Shown: positions 25,914 to 35,174 of the stretch, in pieces
How positions within the stretch are numbered: the stretch's first letter is position 1
Layout of the letters: each line of letters begins with the position of its first letter
From: Paractinoplanes ovalisporus
GTDB taxonomy: Bacteria; Actinomycetota; Actinomycetes; Mycobacteriales; Micromonosporaceae
NCBI RefSeq assembly: GCF_016834655.1
Contig: NZ_JAENHP010000003.1
Location: forward strand, 62,001 to 126,000
Length of the DNA stretch: 64,000 nt
Reading direction: 5' to 3'
Notes under the pieces: model-generated
The model's input: only the letters and a program-made list of their open reading frames with translations
What the model was told of the DNA's origin: nothing
Databases searched by the model: none
Program-made: the position numbers and the translations under genes

Positions 25914-25931
25914 GGGGCTTGCGGCAAGGCC
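25914..25931 (+). promoter_or_regulatory. Rifamycin-associated element (RAE)-like site
   Basis: GGGGCTTGCGGCAAGGCC, containing the inverted repeat CTTGC-G-GCAAG, lies 119 bp upstream of a Rox-type rifamycin monooxygenase. As far as I recall, this is the core of the RAE, the conserved element before rifamycin-inactivating and protection genes (rph, arr, rgt, rox, helR) that makes them rifamycin-inducible. The downstream gene is exactly the class expected. Confidence 0.75.
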
Positions 25932-26007
25932 ATGGCCGTGGCGCACACTCGGCAGTCGGAATGGTGGCGCCGGATTGATGGCGGCCGGAACGGCAGCGCC
26001 GGAATGA

Positions 26008-27609
<1,602 letters not shown>

Positions 27610-27699
27610 CTAGATCATTTCCCCGGGGTGCCCTGCTGCGTTCTGTTTCTTGGAGGCCCGTCCGGGTCGCCGTCACCTTTTCACAAGGAGCAGCAGACA

Positions 27700-28137
27700 G
27701 TGCGCTCTCTCGTTCACCGTGCGCTCGGTGGTGTGGTCGCCGCGGGCATCGGCCTCGGTGTCGCCGCCGCCCCGGCCGCGGCCGCCACCACCACCAACTT
27801 CCGGCTGTCCACCAGCGGGGTGGTCGGGCACGGCACCTACGCCCAGATGATGAGCAATCCGGAACGGCCGGTTCCACCGTTCCGCATCACCGGCACCCTG
27901 GTCGGCCACAGCCCGTTCCGGTGCGCCGTGATCCAGGTCGCCCGTAGCGGGCCCACCGACGGCGTCGAGTGGGACACGTTCGGCCGGCAGTGCGGACCGG
28001 GCCGTACGAACGTCCGGGTCCAGACGTCCTACCTGTTCCGGGGCGTCAAGCCGCCGGTGCGGCTCTGCGGCGGGTGGACGGTCGCCCAGGCCGCCCGCGG
28101 CACTCAGTGCGACCTGTTCCGCCCACCGGCGGAGTAG
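27700..28137 (+). CDS. Small secreted protein of unknown function
   Basis: A 145-residue protein from GTG 27700 with AAGGAG 10 nt upstream. The first 30 residues are a Sec signal peptide (VHRALGGVVAAGIGLGVAAAPAAAA, cleavage after an AxA). The mature part has four Cys (RCAVIQ, RQCGPGR, RLCGGW, TQCDLF), likely two disulfides, and a pattern of beta strands. I recognise no family. It follows the rifampicin monooxygenase by 90 bp. Its stop codon lies inside the first unit of a 78-bp tandem repeat. Confidence 0.75.
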   Translation: MRSLVHRALGGVVAAGIGLGVAAAPAAAATTTNFRLSTSGVVGHGTYAQMMSNPERPVPPFRITGTLVGHSPFRCAVIQVARSGPTDGVEWDTFGRQCGPGRTNVRVQTSYLFRGVKPPVRLCGGWTVAQAARGTQCDLFRPPAE

Positions 28138-28440
28138 CTGAGCAGCGACCGCCGCCGGAGTCGTGGAGCAGAAGCCGCTGGCGGAGCAGCGGAGCAGAAA
28201 TCGCCGGCGGAGTAGCTGAGCAGCGACCGCCGCCGGAGTCGTGGAGCAGAAGCCGCTGGCGGAGCAGCGGAGCAGAAATCGCCGGCGGAGTAGCTGAGGA
28301 GCGACCGCCGCCGGAGTCGTGGAGCAGAAGCCGCCGACGGATAGCGGAACAAAAGCGCTGACGGAGCAGCGGACCTGAGAGCGCCGACGGAGTAGCGGAG
28401 CCGACGCACCCACGGAGTAGTGGCGCCAAAGCGCCGGCGG
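28132..28440. repeat. 78-bp tandem repeat spanning a stop codon
   Basis: GAGTAGCTGAG starts units at 28132, 28210 and 28288, period 78. The first two are near-identical over the full length, the third over about 50 bp, then degenerate 20-25 bp sub-units continue to about 28440. The TAG at 28135-28137 is the stop codon of the secreted protein gene. The array fills the gap to the converging GMC oxidase stop at 28458. Confidence 0.9.
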
Positions 28441-28457
28441 TGCAGGGGAGCGGAAGC

Positions 28458-30080
28458 TCAGAGGCGCAGCGCGGCGGGGGCGGCCGCCGGGACGACGGGA
28501 GCCCGGGGCGGAACGGCCGGCAGCCGCGAATAGGCCGCCCCCATCGCCGGCCGCGGATCGGCATCCCCGCGGTTGGGCCACAGTGACAGCGCCCGCTCGG
28601 CCATCGCGGTGATGGTCAGGGAGGGGTTGACGCCCAGGTTGGCCGCGACCGCCGACCCGTCGATCACGTGCAGCCCGGGGTGGCCCAGTAGCCGGTGGTA
28701 CGGGTCGATGACCGTCCCGATCGCGCAACCGCCCAGGAAGTGCCCGGTGACCGGCCGTCCGATCAGTTCGGTTACCGCGCCCAGCGGGACACCGTCGATC
28801 TCGGCCGCCACCTCGCGGGCCACCCGGTGGGCGGCCGGCACCCAGTCGGGGTTGGGGGAGCCGACCCCCTGCCGGGTGCGCAGCCGGCCCCGGCGGCGGT
28901 GCACGGTGATCGAGTTGTCCAGCGACTGCATGGCCAGCAACACGATCGTCTGCTCCGACCAGCGCCGCGGTGAGGCGAGCAACCGCAGGTGGCGGCGGCC
29001 GCGGACCAGTTCCCGCAGGCCGGCCTTCCAGCGGGCGCCCGGCGTGTCGTCGACCAGCGCTGTGGCCAGCAGGGCCAGCAGGTTGCTGCCCCGCCCGTAC
29101 CGGACCGGTTCGATGTGGGTGTCGGCGTCGACGTGCATCGAGGACGTGATGGCCACGCCCCGGCTGTAGTCGGCGTCGCGGCGGCGGGCGCGGGCGCCCA
29201 GGATGGACTCGGAGTTGGTGCGGCTCAGCTCGCCCAGGTGCGGCGAGATGTTCGGCAGGCTGCCCCGGTCGCGCAGGCGGTGCAACAGACGCTGGGTGCC
29301 GAGCGCCCCGGCGGCGAAGACGACCTCGGCCGCGGTGAAGGTGCGACGCCGTACGCCTCCGGTGTGGTGGGTGCGCACCGTGAATCCGCCGCCGGACCGG
29401 GGGCGAACGGCGTCCACGGTTGTCAGCGGGTGGACCGTCGCGCCGGCCCCCTCGGCCAGGTGCAGGTAGTTCTTGACGAGGGTGTTCTTGGCGCCGACCC
29501 GGCACCCGGTGAGGCAGGAACCGCAGAACGTGCAGGTCGACCGGGAAGGGCCGGCACCGCCGAAGTAGGGGTCGCCGCCTTTCGGGCCGAAGTAGACCCC
29601 TACCGGCGTACGGCGGAAGGTCTTTTCGACCCCGAGCCGCGTGGCCACTGCCTGCAACGCCCGGTCGGACGGTGTCTCGAAGGGGTTCTCGGCGACGCCC
29701 AGCATGCGTCGGGCCTGGTCATAGGCGGCGGCCAGCTCCGACTTCCAGTCCGTGATCCCCGACCAGCGCGGGTCGTCGAAGAAGTGGCCGGGCGGTTCGT
29801 AGAGCGTGTTGGCATATCCCAGCGAGCCCCCGCCGACGCCGGCGCCTGACATGATCAGCACGTTGTCGAGCAGGGTCAGGCGCAGAATGCCGAAGCAGCG
29901 CAGCGCGGGCGCGTAGAGATAGCGGCGCAGGCGCCACGAGGTCGGCGGGAGTTCGTCGTCGGCGAAGCGGCGGCCCGCCTCGAGGACGCCCACGCGGTAG
30001 CCCTTCTCGGTCAGGCGCAGCGCGCTGACGCTGCCGCCGAAGCCGGACCCGACAACGAGGACGTCGTAGTCGAACGTCAT
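28458..30080 (-). CDS. GMC-family oxidoreductase, cholesterol-oxidase-like
   Basis: A 540-residue FAD enzyme: N-terminal VLVVGSGFGGSVSALRLTEKGYRVGVLEAG, then a CTFCGSCLTGCRVGAKNTL Cys-rich segment typical of ChoD-like oxidases, and C-terminal active-site His in VTGHFLGGCAIG and Asn in NLGVNPSLTITAMAERAL. No signal peptide, so intracellular. It would oxidise a secondary alcohol, perhaps a sterol, to a ketone. Start 30080 (MTFDYDVLV) is preferred over 30110, because the latter lies inside the TGTTGGC/GTCAACA operator. Divergent from an alpha/beta hydrolase through that operator. The Pro/Ala-rich C-terminal tail reaches the repeat array. Confidence 0.85.
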   Translation of the reverse strand: MTFDYDVLVVGSGFGGSVSALRLTEKGYRVGVLEAGRRFADDELPPTSWRLRRYLYAPALRCFGILRLTLLDNVLIMSGAGVGGGSLGYANTLYEPPGHFFDDPRWSGITDWKSELAAAYDQARRMLGVAENPFETPSDRALQAVATRLGVEKTFRRTPVGVYFGPKGGDPYFGGAGPSRSTCTFCGSCLTGCRVGAKNTLVKNYLHLAEGAGATVHPLTTVDAVRPRSGGGFTVRTHHTGGVRRRTFTAAEVVFAAGALGTQRLLHRLRDRGSLPNISPHLGELSRTNSESILGARARRRDADYSRGVAITSSMHVDADTHIEPVRYGRGSNLLALLATALVDDTPGARWKAGLRELVRGRRHLRLLASPRRWSEQTIVLLAMQSLDNSITVHRRRGRLRTRQGVGSPNPDWVPAAHRVAREVAAEIDGVPLGAVTELIGRPVTGHFLGGCAIGTVIDPYHRLLGHPGLHVIDGSAVAANLGVNPSLTITAMAERALSLWPNRGDADPRPAMGAAYSRLPAVPPRAPVVPAAAPAALRL

Positions 30081-30098
30081 GGCGTACGGTGACACCGC

Positions 30099-30117
30099 TG
30101 TTGGCGGCATGTCAACA
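30099..30117. promoter_or_regulatory. 19-bp operator, copy A
   Basis: TGTTGGCGGCATGTCAACA, an imperfect palindrome (TGTTGnC...GnCAACA), lies between the divergent GMC oxidase (start 30080) and hydrolase (start 30133). It matches copy B at 30902-30920 in 14 of 19 positions. Confidence 0.7.
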
Positions 30118-30132
30118 AGGAGGTGATGGGCG

Positions 30133-30897
30133 GTGCGATATCACCGGCAGGGCGCGGGCGGCGCGCTCGTGCTCATCCACGGGCTGGGCAGCCGGTGGCA
30201 GGTGTGGAAACCGGTCCTGCCGGCCCTGGCCGCGCACTTCGACGTGATCGCGGTCGACCTGCCGGGCTTCGGGGACACTCCGGCCGACGGCGGGCCGGGG
30301 GATGTGCCGCACCTGGCCGACCGGGTCACCGGGCTGCTCGACGAGCTGGGCCTGACCCGGCCCGCGGTCGGCGGCAGCTCGCTCGGCGGCGCGGTCGCGC
30401 TCGAACTCGGGCGGCGCGGGATCGCCCGCTCGGTGACCGCCTTCGCCCCGGTCGGGTTCTATGGCCAGGCCGGCGCGAGGTGGTGTCAGGGCGTCGTGAG
30501 CGCGGCCCGCCGGGGTGGCGCCACACTTGGACCGGCCCTGCCCGCCCTGATGGGGACCCGGGCCGGGCGGGGCGCACTGTGCGGAATCTTCTATGCCAAG
30601 CCGTCCGGGTTGGACCCGGCCGACTGTCTCGGTGACGCGCGGGCCCTCGTCGCCGCGCCCGGGTTCGACGGCGCCTGCCGCGCGCTGGGCTCCTGGCGCT
30701 TTCCGGGCGGCGCCGGCGAGGGTATTCCGGTCACGGTCGCGTGGGGGACACGCGATCTGGTGCTGCCCTACCGTCAGGCGGCGCGCGCCCGGCGGTTGCT
30801 TCCCCAGGCCCGGCACGTACGGCTTTCCGGCTGCGGCCACCTGCCGTTCGGTGACGACCCGGCGACCTGTGCGAGGTTGCTGATCGAAGCCGGTTGA
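30133..30897 (+). CDS. Alpha/beta hydrolase
   Basis: A 254-residue hydrolase starting at GTG 30133 behind a strong AAGGAGGTG. Motifs: ALVLIHGLGSRWQVWKPVLP (oxyanion loop), DLPGFGDTP, nucleophile elbow VGGSSLGGAVALELG (Ser), acid region WGTRDLVLPYRQA and terminal His in LSGCGHLPFGDDP. Length and motifs fit esterases and C-C bond hydrolases. Between a GMC oxidase and a Baeyer-Villiger-like monooxygenase, it would hydrolyse the ester or lactone such an enzyme produces. Confidence 0.85.
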   Translation: MRYHRQGAGGALVLIHGLGSRWQVWKPVLPALAAHFDVIAVDLPGFGDTPADGGPGDVPHLADRVTGLLDELGLTRPAVGGSSLGGAVALELGRRGIARSVTAFAPVGFYGQAGARWCQGVVSAARRGGATLGPALPALMGTRAGRGALCGIFYAKPSGLDPADCLGDARALVAAPGFDGACRALGSWRFPGGAGEGIPVTVAWGTRDLVLPYRQAARARRLLPQARHVRLSGCGHLPFGDDPATCARLLIEAG

Positions 30898-30901
30898 GCG
30901 C

Positions 30902-30920
30902 TATTGGCAATGCGCCAACA
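30902..30920. promoter_or_regulatory. 19-bp operator, copy B
   Basis: TATTGGCAATGCGCCAACA contains TTGGC-aatgc-GCCAA (perfect 5-bp arms) and sits 44 bp before the flavin monooxygenase start. With copy A the consensus is TnTTGGCnnnnnGyCAACA, consistent with a TetR-family repressor site. Confidence 0.7.
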
Positions 30921-30963
30921 GCTTGTTACGTTCGGGCGGTGCCGGCACCCCGGGGAGGCAGTC

Positions 30964-32400
30964 ATGAGCCCGCGCGTCGTGGTCATCGGGGCCGGCTTCG
31001 GCGGGATCGCGGCCGCGGCCGCCCTGCTCGAGGCCGGCTTCGACGACGTGGTCGTGCTGGAACGGGCCGCGTCGACCGGTGGCGTCTGGCGTGACAACAC
31101 CTATCCCGGCTGCGCCTGCGACGTGCCGGCGCCGCTCTACTCCTATTCGTTCGCCCCGAACCCGCGCTGGTCCCGTCGTTTCCCGGCGCACGACGAGATT
31201 CTGGCCTACCTGCGCGCGACCGCCGACCGGCTGGGCGTGACCGGCCGTGTGTGCCTCAACGCCGCCGTCACGTCCGCCACCTGGACCGGCGGCCATTGGC
31301 GGGTCGAGACCGCGGACGGCACCACGTACGAGGCCGATGTGCTCGTGCCGGCGGTGGGCCAGCTCGGCAACCCGGTGCTGCCCGCGATCCCCGGCTCGTA
31401 CGAGGGCCCGGTCGTCCACACCGCACGGTGGCGCGACGACCTGCCGGTCGACGGCGCCCGCATCGGGGTCATCGGCACCGGAGCGAGCGCCATCCAGCTC
31501 GTCCCCGCCATCGCCGGCCGGGCCGCGCACATCACCGTCTTCCAGCGCACACCCCCGTGGACACTGCCTCGCCCCGATCGCCGCTACGGGCGGGGCCGTC
31601 GTTACGCGTACGGGAAAATGCCGTCCCTGATGCTGCTGCCGCGAGCCGGTGTGTGGGCGATGACCGTGGTGACCGGGCGTGCCATCACGGGCGGACGCGT
31701 CGCCGGAGCGCTCGTCCGCACCGCCTCCCGGGTGCAGCGCCGTCTGCAGGTGCGCGACGCCGACCTGCGGGCCCGCCTGACCCCGGTCGATCCGATGGGC
31801 TGCAAACGGGTCCTGTTCACCAACGACTGGCTGCCCGCGCTGACCCGCCCCGACGTCTCGCTGGTGACCGAGAAGATCCTGGAGACGACCCCGTCCGGCG
31901 TACGCACGGCGGACGGCCAGGTGCACGAGTGTGACCTGCTCGTCTACGCCACGGGTTTCGCCGCGACCGACTTCCTGGCCGGCATCCGGGTCACGGGCCG
32001 CGACGGTCGGGCGCTGGCCGACGAGTGGGCCGCCGGGGCGTACGCGCACCTCGGCCTGACCGTGCCCGGCTTTCCCAACCTGTTCCTCGTCTATGGCCCG
32101 AACACCAACACCGGCAACACGTCGGTGCTCTACTTCATCGAGCACCAGGCCGCCTACCTGGTGCAGGCCGTGCGCCGCCTCGCTTCGGGTGCGAACCCGC
32201 TGGAGGTACGCCGTGAGGTGGCCGCCGCCTACGACGAGGAGATCCAGCAGCGCCTGACCCGCAGTGTGTGGGCGTCGTGCCGCAGCTGGTACCGCAACGC
32301 GGCCGGCCGGGTGGTCACCAACTGGCCCGGGATGGCCTCGGAATATCGCCGTCGCGTCGCCCGCCTCCGCCCCTCCGACTACATCTCGCGGAACGGTTAG
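30964..32400 (+). CDS. Flavin monooxygenase, Baeyer-Villiger-like
   Basis: A 478-residue FAD/NADPH enzyme from ATG 30964 (GGGGAGG upstream). FAD loop VVVIGAGFGGIAAAAALLEAG; substrate-side GGVWRDNTYPGCACDVPAPLYSYSF, typical of Baeyer-Villiger monooxygenases; fingerprint-like segment YEGPVVHTARW (Phe changed to Tyr); NADPH loop IGVIGTGASAIQLVPAIAG. C-terminal NLFLVYGPNTNTGNTSVLYFIE is also characteristic. It would insert oxygen next to a ketone, giving an ester or lactone. The upstream 19-bp operator matches the one before the GMC oxidase and hydrolase, so all three are probably co-regulated. Confidence 0.87.
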   Translation: MSPRVVVIGAGFGGIAAAAALLEAGFDDVVVLERAASTGGVWRDNTYPGCACDVPAPLYSYSFAPNPRWSRRFPAHDEILAYLRATADRLGVTGRVCLNAAVTSATWTGGHWRVETADGTTYEADVLVPAVGQLGNPVLPAIPGSYEGPVVHTARWRDDLPVDGARIGVIGTGASAIQLVPAIAGRAAHITVFQRTPPWTLPRPDRRYGRGRRYAYGKMPSLMLLPRAGVWAMTVVTGRAITGGRVAGALVRTASRVQRRLQVRDADLRARLTPVDPMGCKRVLFTNDWLPALTRPDVSLVTEKILETTPSGVRTADGQVHECDLLVYATGFAATDFLAGIRVTGRDGRALADEWAAGAYAHLGLTVPGFPNLFLVYGPNTNTGNTSVLYFIEHQAAYLVQAVRRLASGANPLEVRREVAAAYDEEIQQRLTRSVWASCRSWYRNAAGRVVTNWPGMASEYRRRVARLRPSDYISRNG

Positions 32401-32464
32401 GCCGTCCGGCCGGTGCGGTCCGGGTTCCGGTAGCGCATGGTTTGCTCGGGGAAGGAGCAATACT

Positions 32465-33118
32465 GTGCGGGAGCCGGACGCCTACGCGGTCGACATCGTG
32501 TTCTGCATCGATGTCACCGGAAGCATGTACCCGATCGTCGACCGTCTCAAGGAGGGCGTGCTGACGCTGCGGCGGCGGATCGAGGAGGCGGCCGCGGCCA
32601 CCGGCAAGGCGATCGGAGCCTTGCGCGTACGGCTGGTGGCCTACCGCGACTTCCGCGACAACCCGGCCGACGCCCTGGTCGAGTCCGGGTTCTTCACCAT
32701 GCCGGGGCAGGCCGCCGAGTTCGAGACCGCGGTGCGCGGGCTGGAGGCGGGCGGGGGCGGCGACGAGCCCGAGTCGGGGCTGGAGGCGCTCGCGGTGGCG
32801 ATGAGTTCCGATTGGGCGTACGGGCATCGGCCGCGCCGCCATCTGGTGGTGGTGCTGACCGACGCGTCGGCGCACCCGCTCGGTGTCGGACGGGCCGCGG
32901 CGGCGTATCCGTCGGTCGCGCCGCCGACGTTCGACGAGCTGGCGGCGGTGTGGACCAGCCAGTCGTCCCACCTGCTGCTGGTCGCGCCGGTGACGAGCCC
33001 GTGGGAGGGGATCGCGGCCGCCTGGCGTGACACCGTGCATCTGCCGTCGCGGGCCGGCAACGGGCTCAACGAGTACGCCCTGGCCGAGATCGTCGACGCC
33101 ATCGTGGCCGGAATCTGA
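32465..33118 (+). CDS. VWA domain protein
   Basis: A 217-residue single von Willebrand A domain from GTG 32465, with AAGGAG 8-9 nt upstream. The metal-ion-dependent adhesion site is DVTGSM (DxxGS, with Thr for the first Ser) near residue 14, followed by YRDFRDNP and VVVLTDASAHPL. No signal peptide or membrane segment, so cytosolic. Such stand-alone domains assemble complexes with ATPases or kinases; none is adjacent. The next gene, 94 bp on, encodes a cyclase-homology protein on the same strand. Confidence 0.8.
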   Translation: MREPDAYAVDIVFCIDVTGSMYPIVDRLKEGVLTLRRRIEEAAAATGKAIGALRVRLVAYRDFRDNPADALVESGFFTMPGQAAEFETAVRGLEAGGGGDEPESGLEALAVAMSSDWAYGHRPRRHLVVVLTDASAHPLGVGRAAAAYPSVAPPTFDELAAVWTSQSSHLLLVAPVTSPWEGIAAAWRDTVHLPSRAGNGLNEYALAEIVDAIVAGI

Positions 33119-33212
33119 ACGCGTCTCCCGCCGCTTTGCTCGCTGCGGCAGCCGGAACGGGTCGTTGATTCGGGGGAGACCGGGCGGGCCGGGCCCTGGC
33201 TACAGTCCGGTA

Positions 33213-34454
33213 ATGCATCGTCCGGGCCGGCTCGTGGAGCCGGAGTTCGTCGCGCACCTCTTCGCGCCGCTCCAAGAACCGGACAGCGTCGCCGCCCTGC
33301 ACCGCTTCTGGACGGCCTGCCGTGACACCGGGCGCACCCGGCCCCTCCGCGGCACCGTCCTGCCGGCCACCCTGCCGCCCGGGGTCGTGACCGGGCCGGA
33401 CCGGGCACTGGCGATCATGGAGGACGACGCCGGCGAGTTCCAGGTGATCGCCCGCCTCGAACAGGACACGTTCAACGTGTCGTTCGGCGCCTCCGCCGGC
33501 CGGGACAGTTGGCTCCGGTTCGGCCGCCTCTTTCGGTTGCTGGGCGGGGAGGCACCCGAGCTCGGCGGCGCGACCCTGTTGCTGGCCAAGTCGGACGACG
33601 CCCTGACCGTCGACCTGCGGGCCGAGGTGCCGCCCCGCGCCGACGACGCGGACGGGTGGTGGGAGAACTGGTCCACCCGGCACCGTTTTGTGCTCTGGGA
33701 GACCACGCCGCCCGGGACGACCGCACCCCGGCGGCTGGTGCTGCTGGCCGGTCTCCGGCAGGACGCCGCGCTCAGCCGGTTCGCCTGGAGCGACGGCGGA
33801 ACCGGCCTGCCGCCTCTGGGCCGGGAACTGTTGCAGGAAGTTCGCGCACGCCGCCGCCCGGAAGTCGTCCGCTCCGAGCCGGACGGGCCCGTGCACCGGG
33901 TCGCCTTCGGCGTCGACGTGGTGAGCTACAGCTCGCGCAGCACGCCCCAGCAGCTGGAGGTGCAGCGGCGGGTCGCGGCCGTGGCCGACCGGGTGCTCGC
34001 CGGTCTCGGGCTCGACCTCAAAGCCACCGACTCCCAGTTCGCCGGCGACGGCATGATGGTCGTGCTGCCGGCGCACGTACGGGCCGATGTCGCTCTTCCC
34101 CGGCTGCTGCACGGCTGGCGGGCGCAGACGAGCGCCGACAACGCCGAGCATCCCGGCGAGCGCATCCGGATGCGGCTGTCGGCCGGATCCGGCCCGTTCA
34201 CCCGCGCGCACCTCGGCTTCGGCGGCAACACCATCATCGGCCTCGGCCGGTTGCTCGACAGCGCGGCGCTGCGTCAGGCCATGGTCGACCATCCGGACGC
34301 CGATGTGGTCGCGATCGTCACCGACCGGATCTTCCAGGATGTCGTCGCCGAGGGCTATCCGGGCCTGACCACCGACGAGTTCCGGTCGGTCGAGGCGGGC
34401 GCCAAGACCTTCCGGGCGACCGCCTGGCTGTGGACCGGCGACGGCGCGGTGTGA
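33213..34454 (+). CDS. Class III nucleotide cyclase-like protein
   Basis: A 413-residue protein. The N-terminal 210 residues match nothing I recognise (EPEFVAHLFAPLQEPDSVAALHRFWTACRDTG at the start). The C-terminal part resembles a class III cyclase: FGVDVVSYSSRSTPQQLEVQRRVAAVADRVL carries the first metal Asp, DSQFAGDGMMVVLPA the second, and NTIIGLGRLLDSAALRQAM an Arg in the VNxAxR position, but the transition-state Asn is replaced by Ile. It could be a divergent cyclase or a non-catalytic effector-associated module. ATG 33213 is the first plausible start. It ends 3 bp from the converging TetR gene. Confidence 0.6.
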   Translation: MHRPGRLVEPEFVAHLFAPLQEPDSVAALHRFWTACRDTGRTRPLRGTVLPATLPPGVVTGPDRALAIMEDDAGEFQVIARLEQDTFNVSFGASAGRDSWLRFGRLFRLLGGEAPELGGATLLLAKSDDALTVDLRAEVPPRADDADGWWENWSTRHRFVLWETTPPGTTAPRRLVLLAGLRQDAALSRFAWSDGGTGLPPLGRELLQEVRARRRPEVVRSEPDGPVHRVAFGVDVVSYSSRSTPQQLEVQRRVAAVADRVLAGLGLDLKATDSQFAGDGMMVVLPAHVRADVALPRLLHGWRAQTSADNAEHPGERIRMRLSAGSGPFTRAHLGFGGNTIIGLGRLLDSAALRQAMVDHPDADVVAIVTDRIFQDVVAEGYPGLTTDEFRSVEAGAKTFRATAWLWTGDGAV

Positions 34455-34457
34455 AGC

Positions 34458-35084
34458 TCAGCCGGCGCAGGCGGCCTGGACGACCTCGGTCAGCCGGGCC
34501 GCCGCCTGAGTGCCCGAGAGGCGTCCCTGGTGGATCAGCGTGAGGTCTTCGGCCGCGCAGGCCGGGGGAGTGAACCCGACCGCCGCCGCCAGGGCCGGGT
34601 AACGCCGGGCCCAGGACGCCACCGCCGCGACCAGCTCGCTCTCCATCACCTCGGCCGACATGCCGGTGGTGAGGGTGCGCAGCAGCTGCTGCCGCCAGGG
34701 CCAGAACGACCACACCTTGGTCTCGTCGATCAGCTGCTCGACCGGGTCGGTACGCAGGTAGCGCAGGGCGATCTGGATCGCGTCGGACCCGCCGTCGCTG
34801 ATCAGCTCGTCGACCATGCGGTGGCGGGCGCGGGCGCCGGCCACCTCGTAGAACGTGCTGCGGCAGCCCTTGTCGCCGGCCGCCTCCACGATGCTCTTCC
34901 AGGTCAGCGTGGCGCGGGGCCCGGCCTCGAGCAGGCGGGCAGCGGCCCGGAAGTAGATCTCCTTGGTCTTCCAGTGGTTGCGGCGCGGTGAGGTGTTGCC
35001 GGAGAGGCGGTCGACCCATCGGTTCACGGCGGTCTCGTCGAAGCTCTGAAAGGCCGGCGGCGGGGCCGTTGGTGCCGTCGTCAT
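34458..35084 (-). CDS. TetR-like transcriptional regulator
   Basis: A 208-residue putative repressor. The helix-turn-helix is RNHWKTKEIYFRAAARLLEAGPRATLTWKSIVEAAGDKGCRSTFYEVAGARARHRMVDEL, with STFYEVAG in place of the usual TLYxHF. A 40-residue N-terminal extension precedes it. It is read after the FAD monooxygenase at 35175-36725 (90 bp apart, same strand), so probably its local regulator. It is also the nearest TetR candidate for the 19-bp operators at 30.1 and 30.9 kb. Confidence 0.72.
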   Translation of the reverse strand: MTTAPTAPPPAFQSFDETAVNRWVDRLSGNTSPRRNHWKTKEIYFRAAARLLEAGPRATLTWKSIVEAAGDKGCRSTFYEVAGARARHRMVDELISDGGSDAIQIALRYLRTDPVEQLIDETKVWSFWPWRQQLLRTLTTGMSAEVMESELVAAVASWARRYPALAAAVGFTPPACAAEDLTLIHQGRLSGTQAAARLTEVVQAACAG

Positions 35085-35174
35085 CGCGCTGTGTCCTTTT
35101 CGCTCGATCCCGGGGCGCGGGTGTGTCCGGACCCGCGCCCTACGAGGGTCGCGGGACGACCGCGTCCGGCACCA

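Noticed and set aside
27673..29505. A 610-codon minus-strand open frame across the secreted protein, the 78-bp repeats and part of the GMC oxidase.
   Set aside because: Its first part is a shadow of the GMC oxidase frame and the rest reads through repeats; no family motif.
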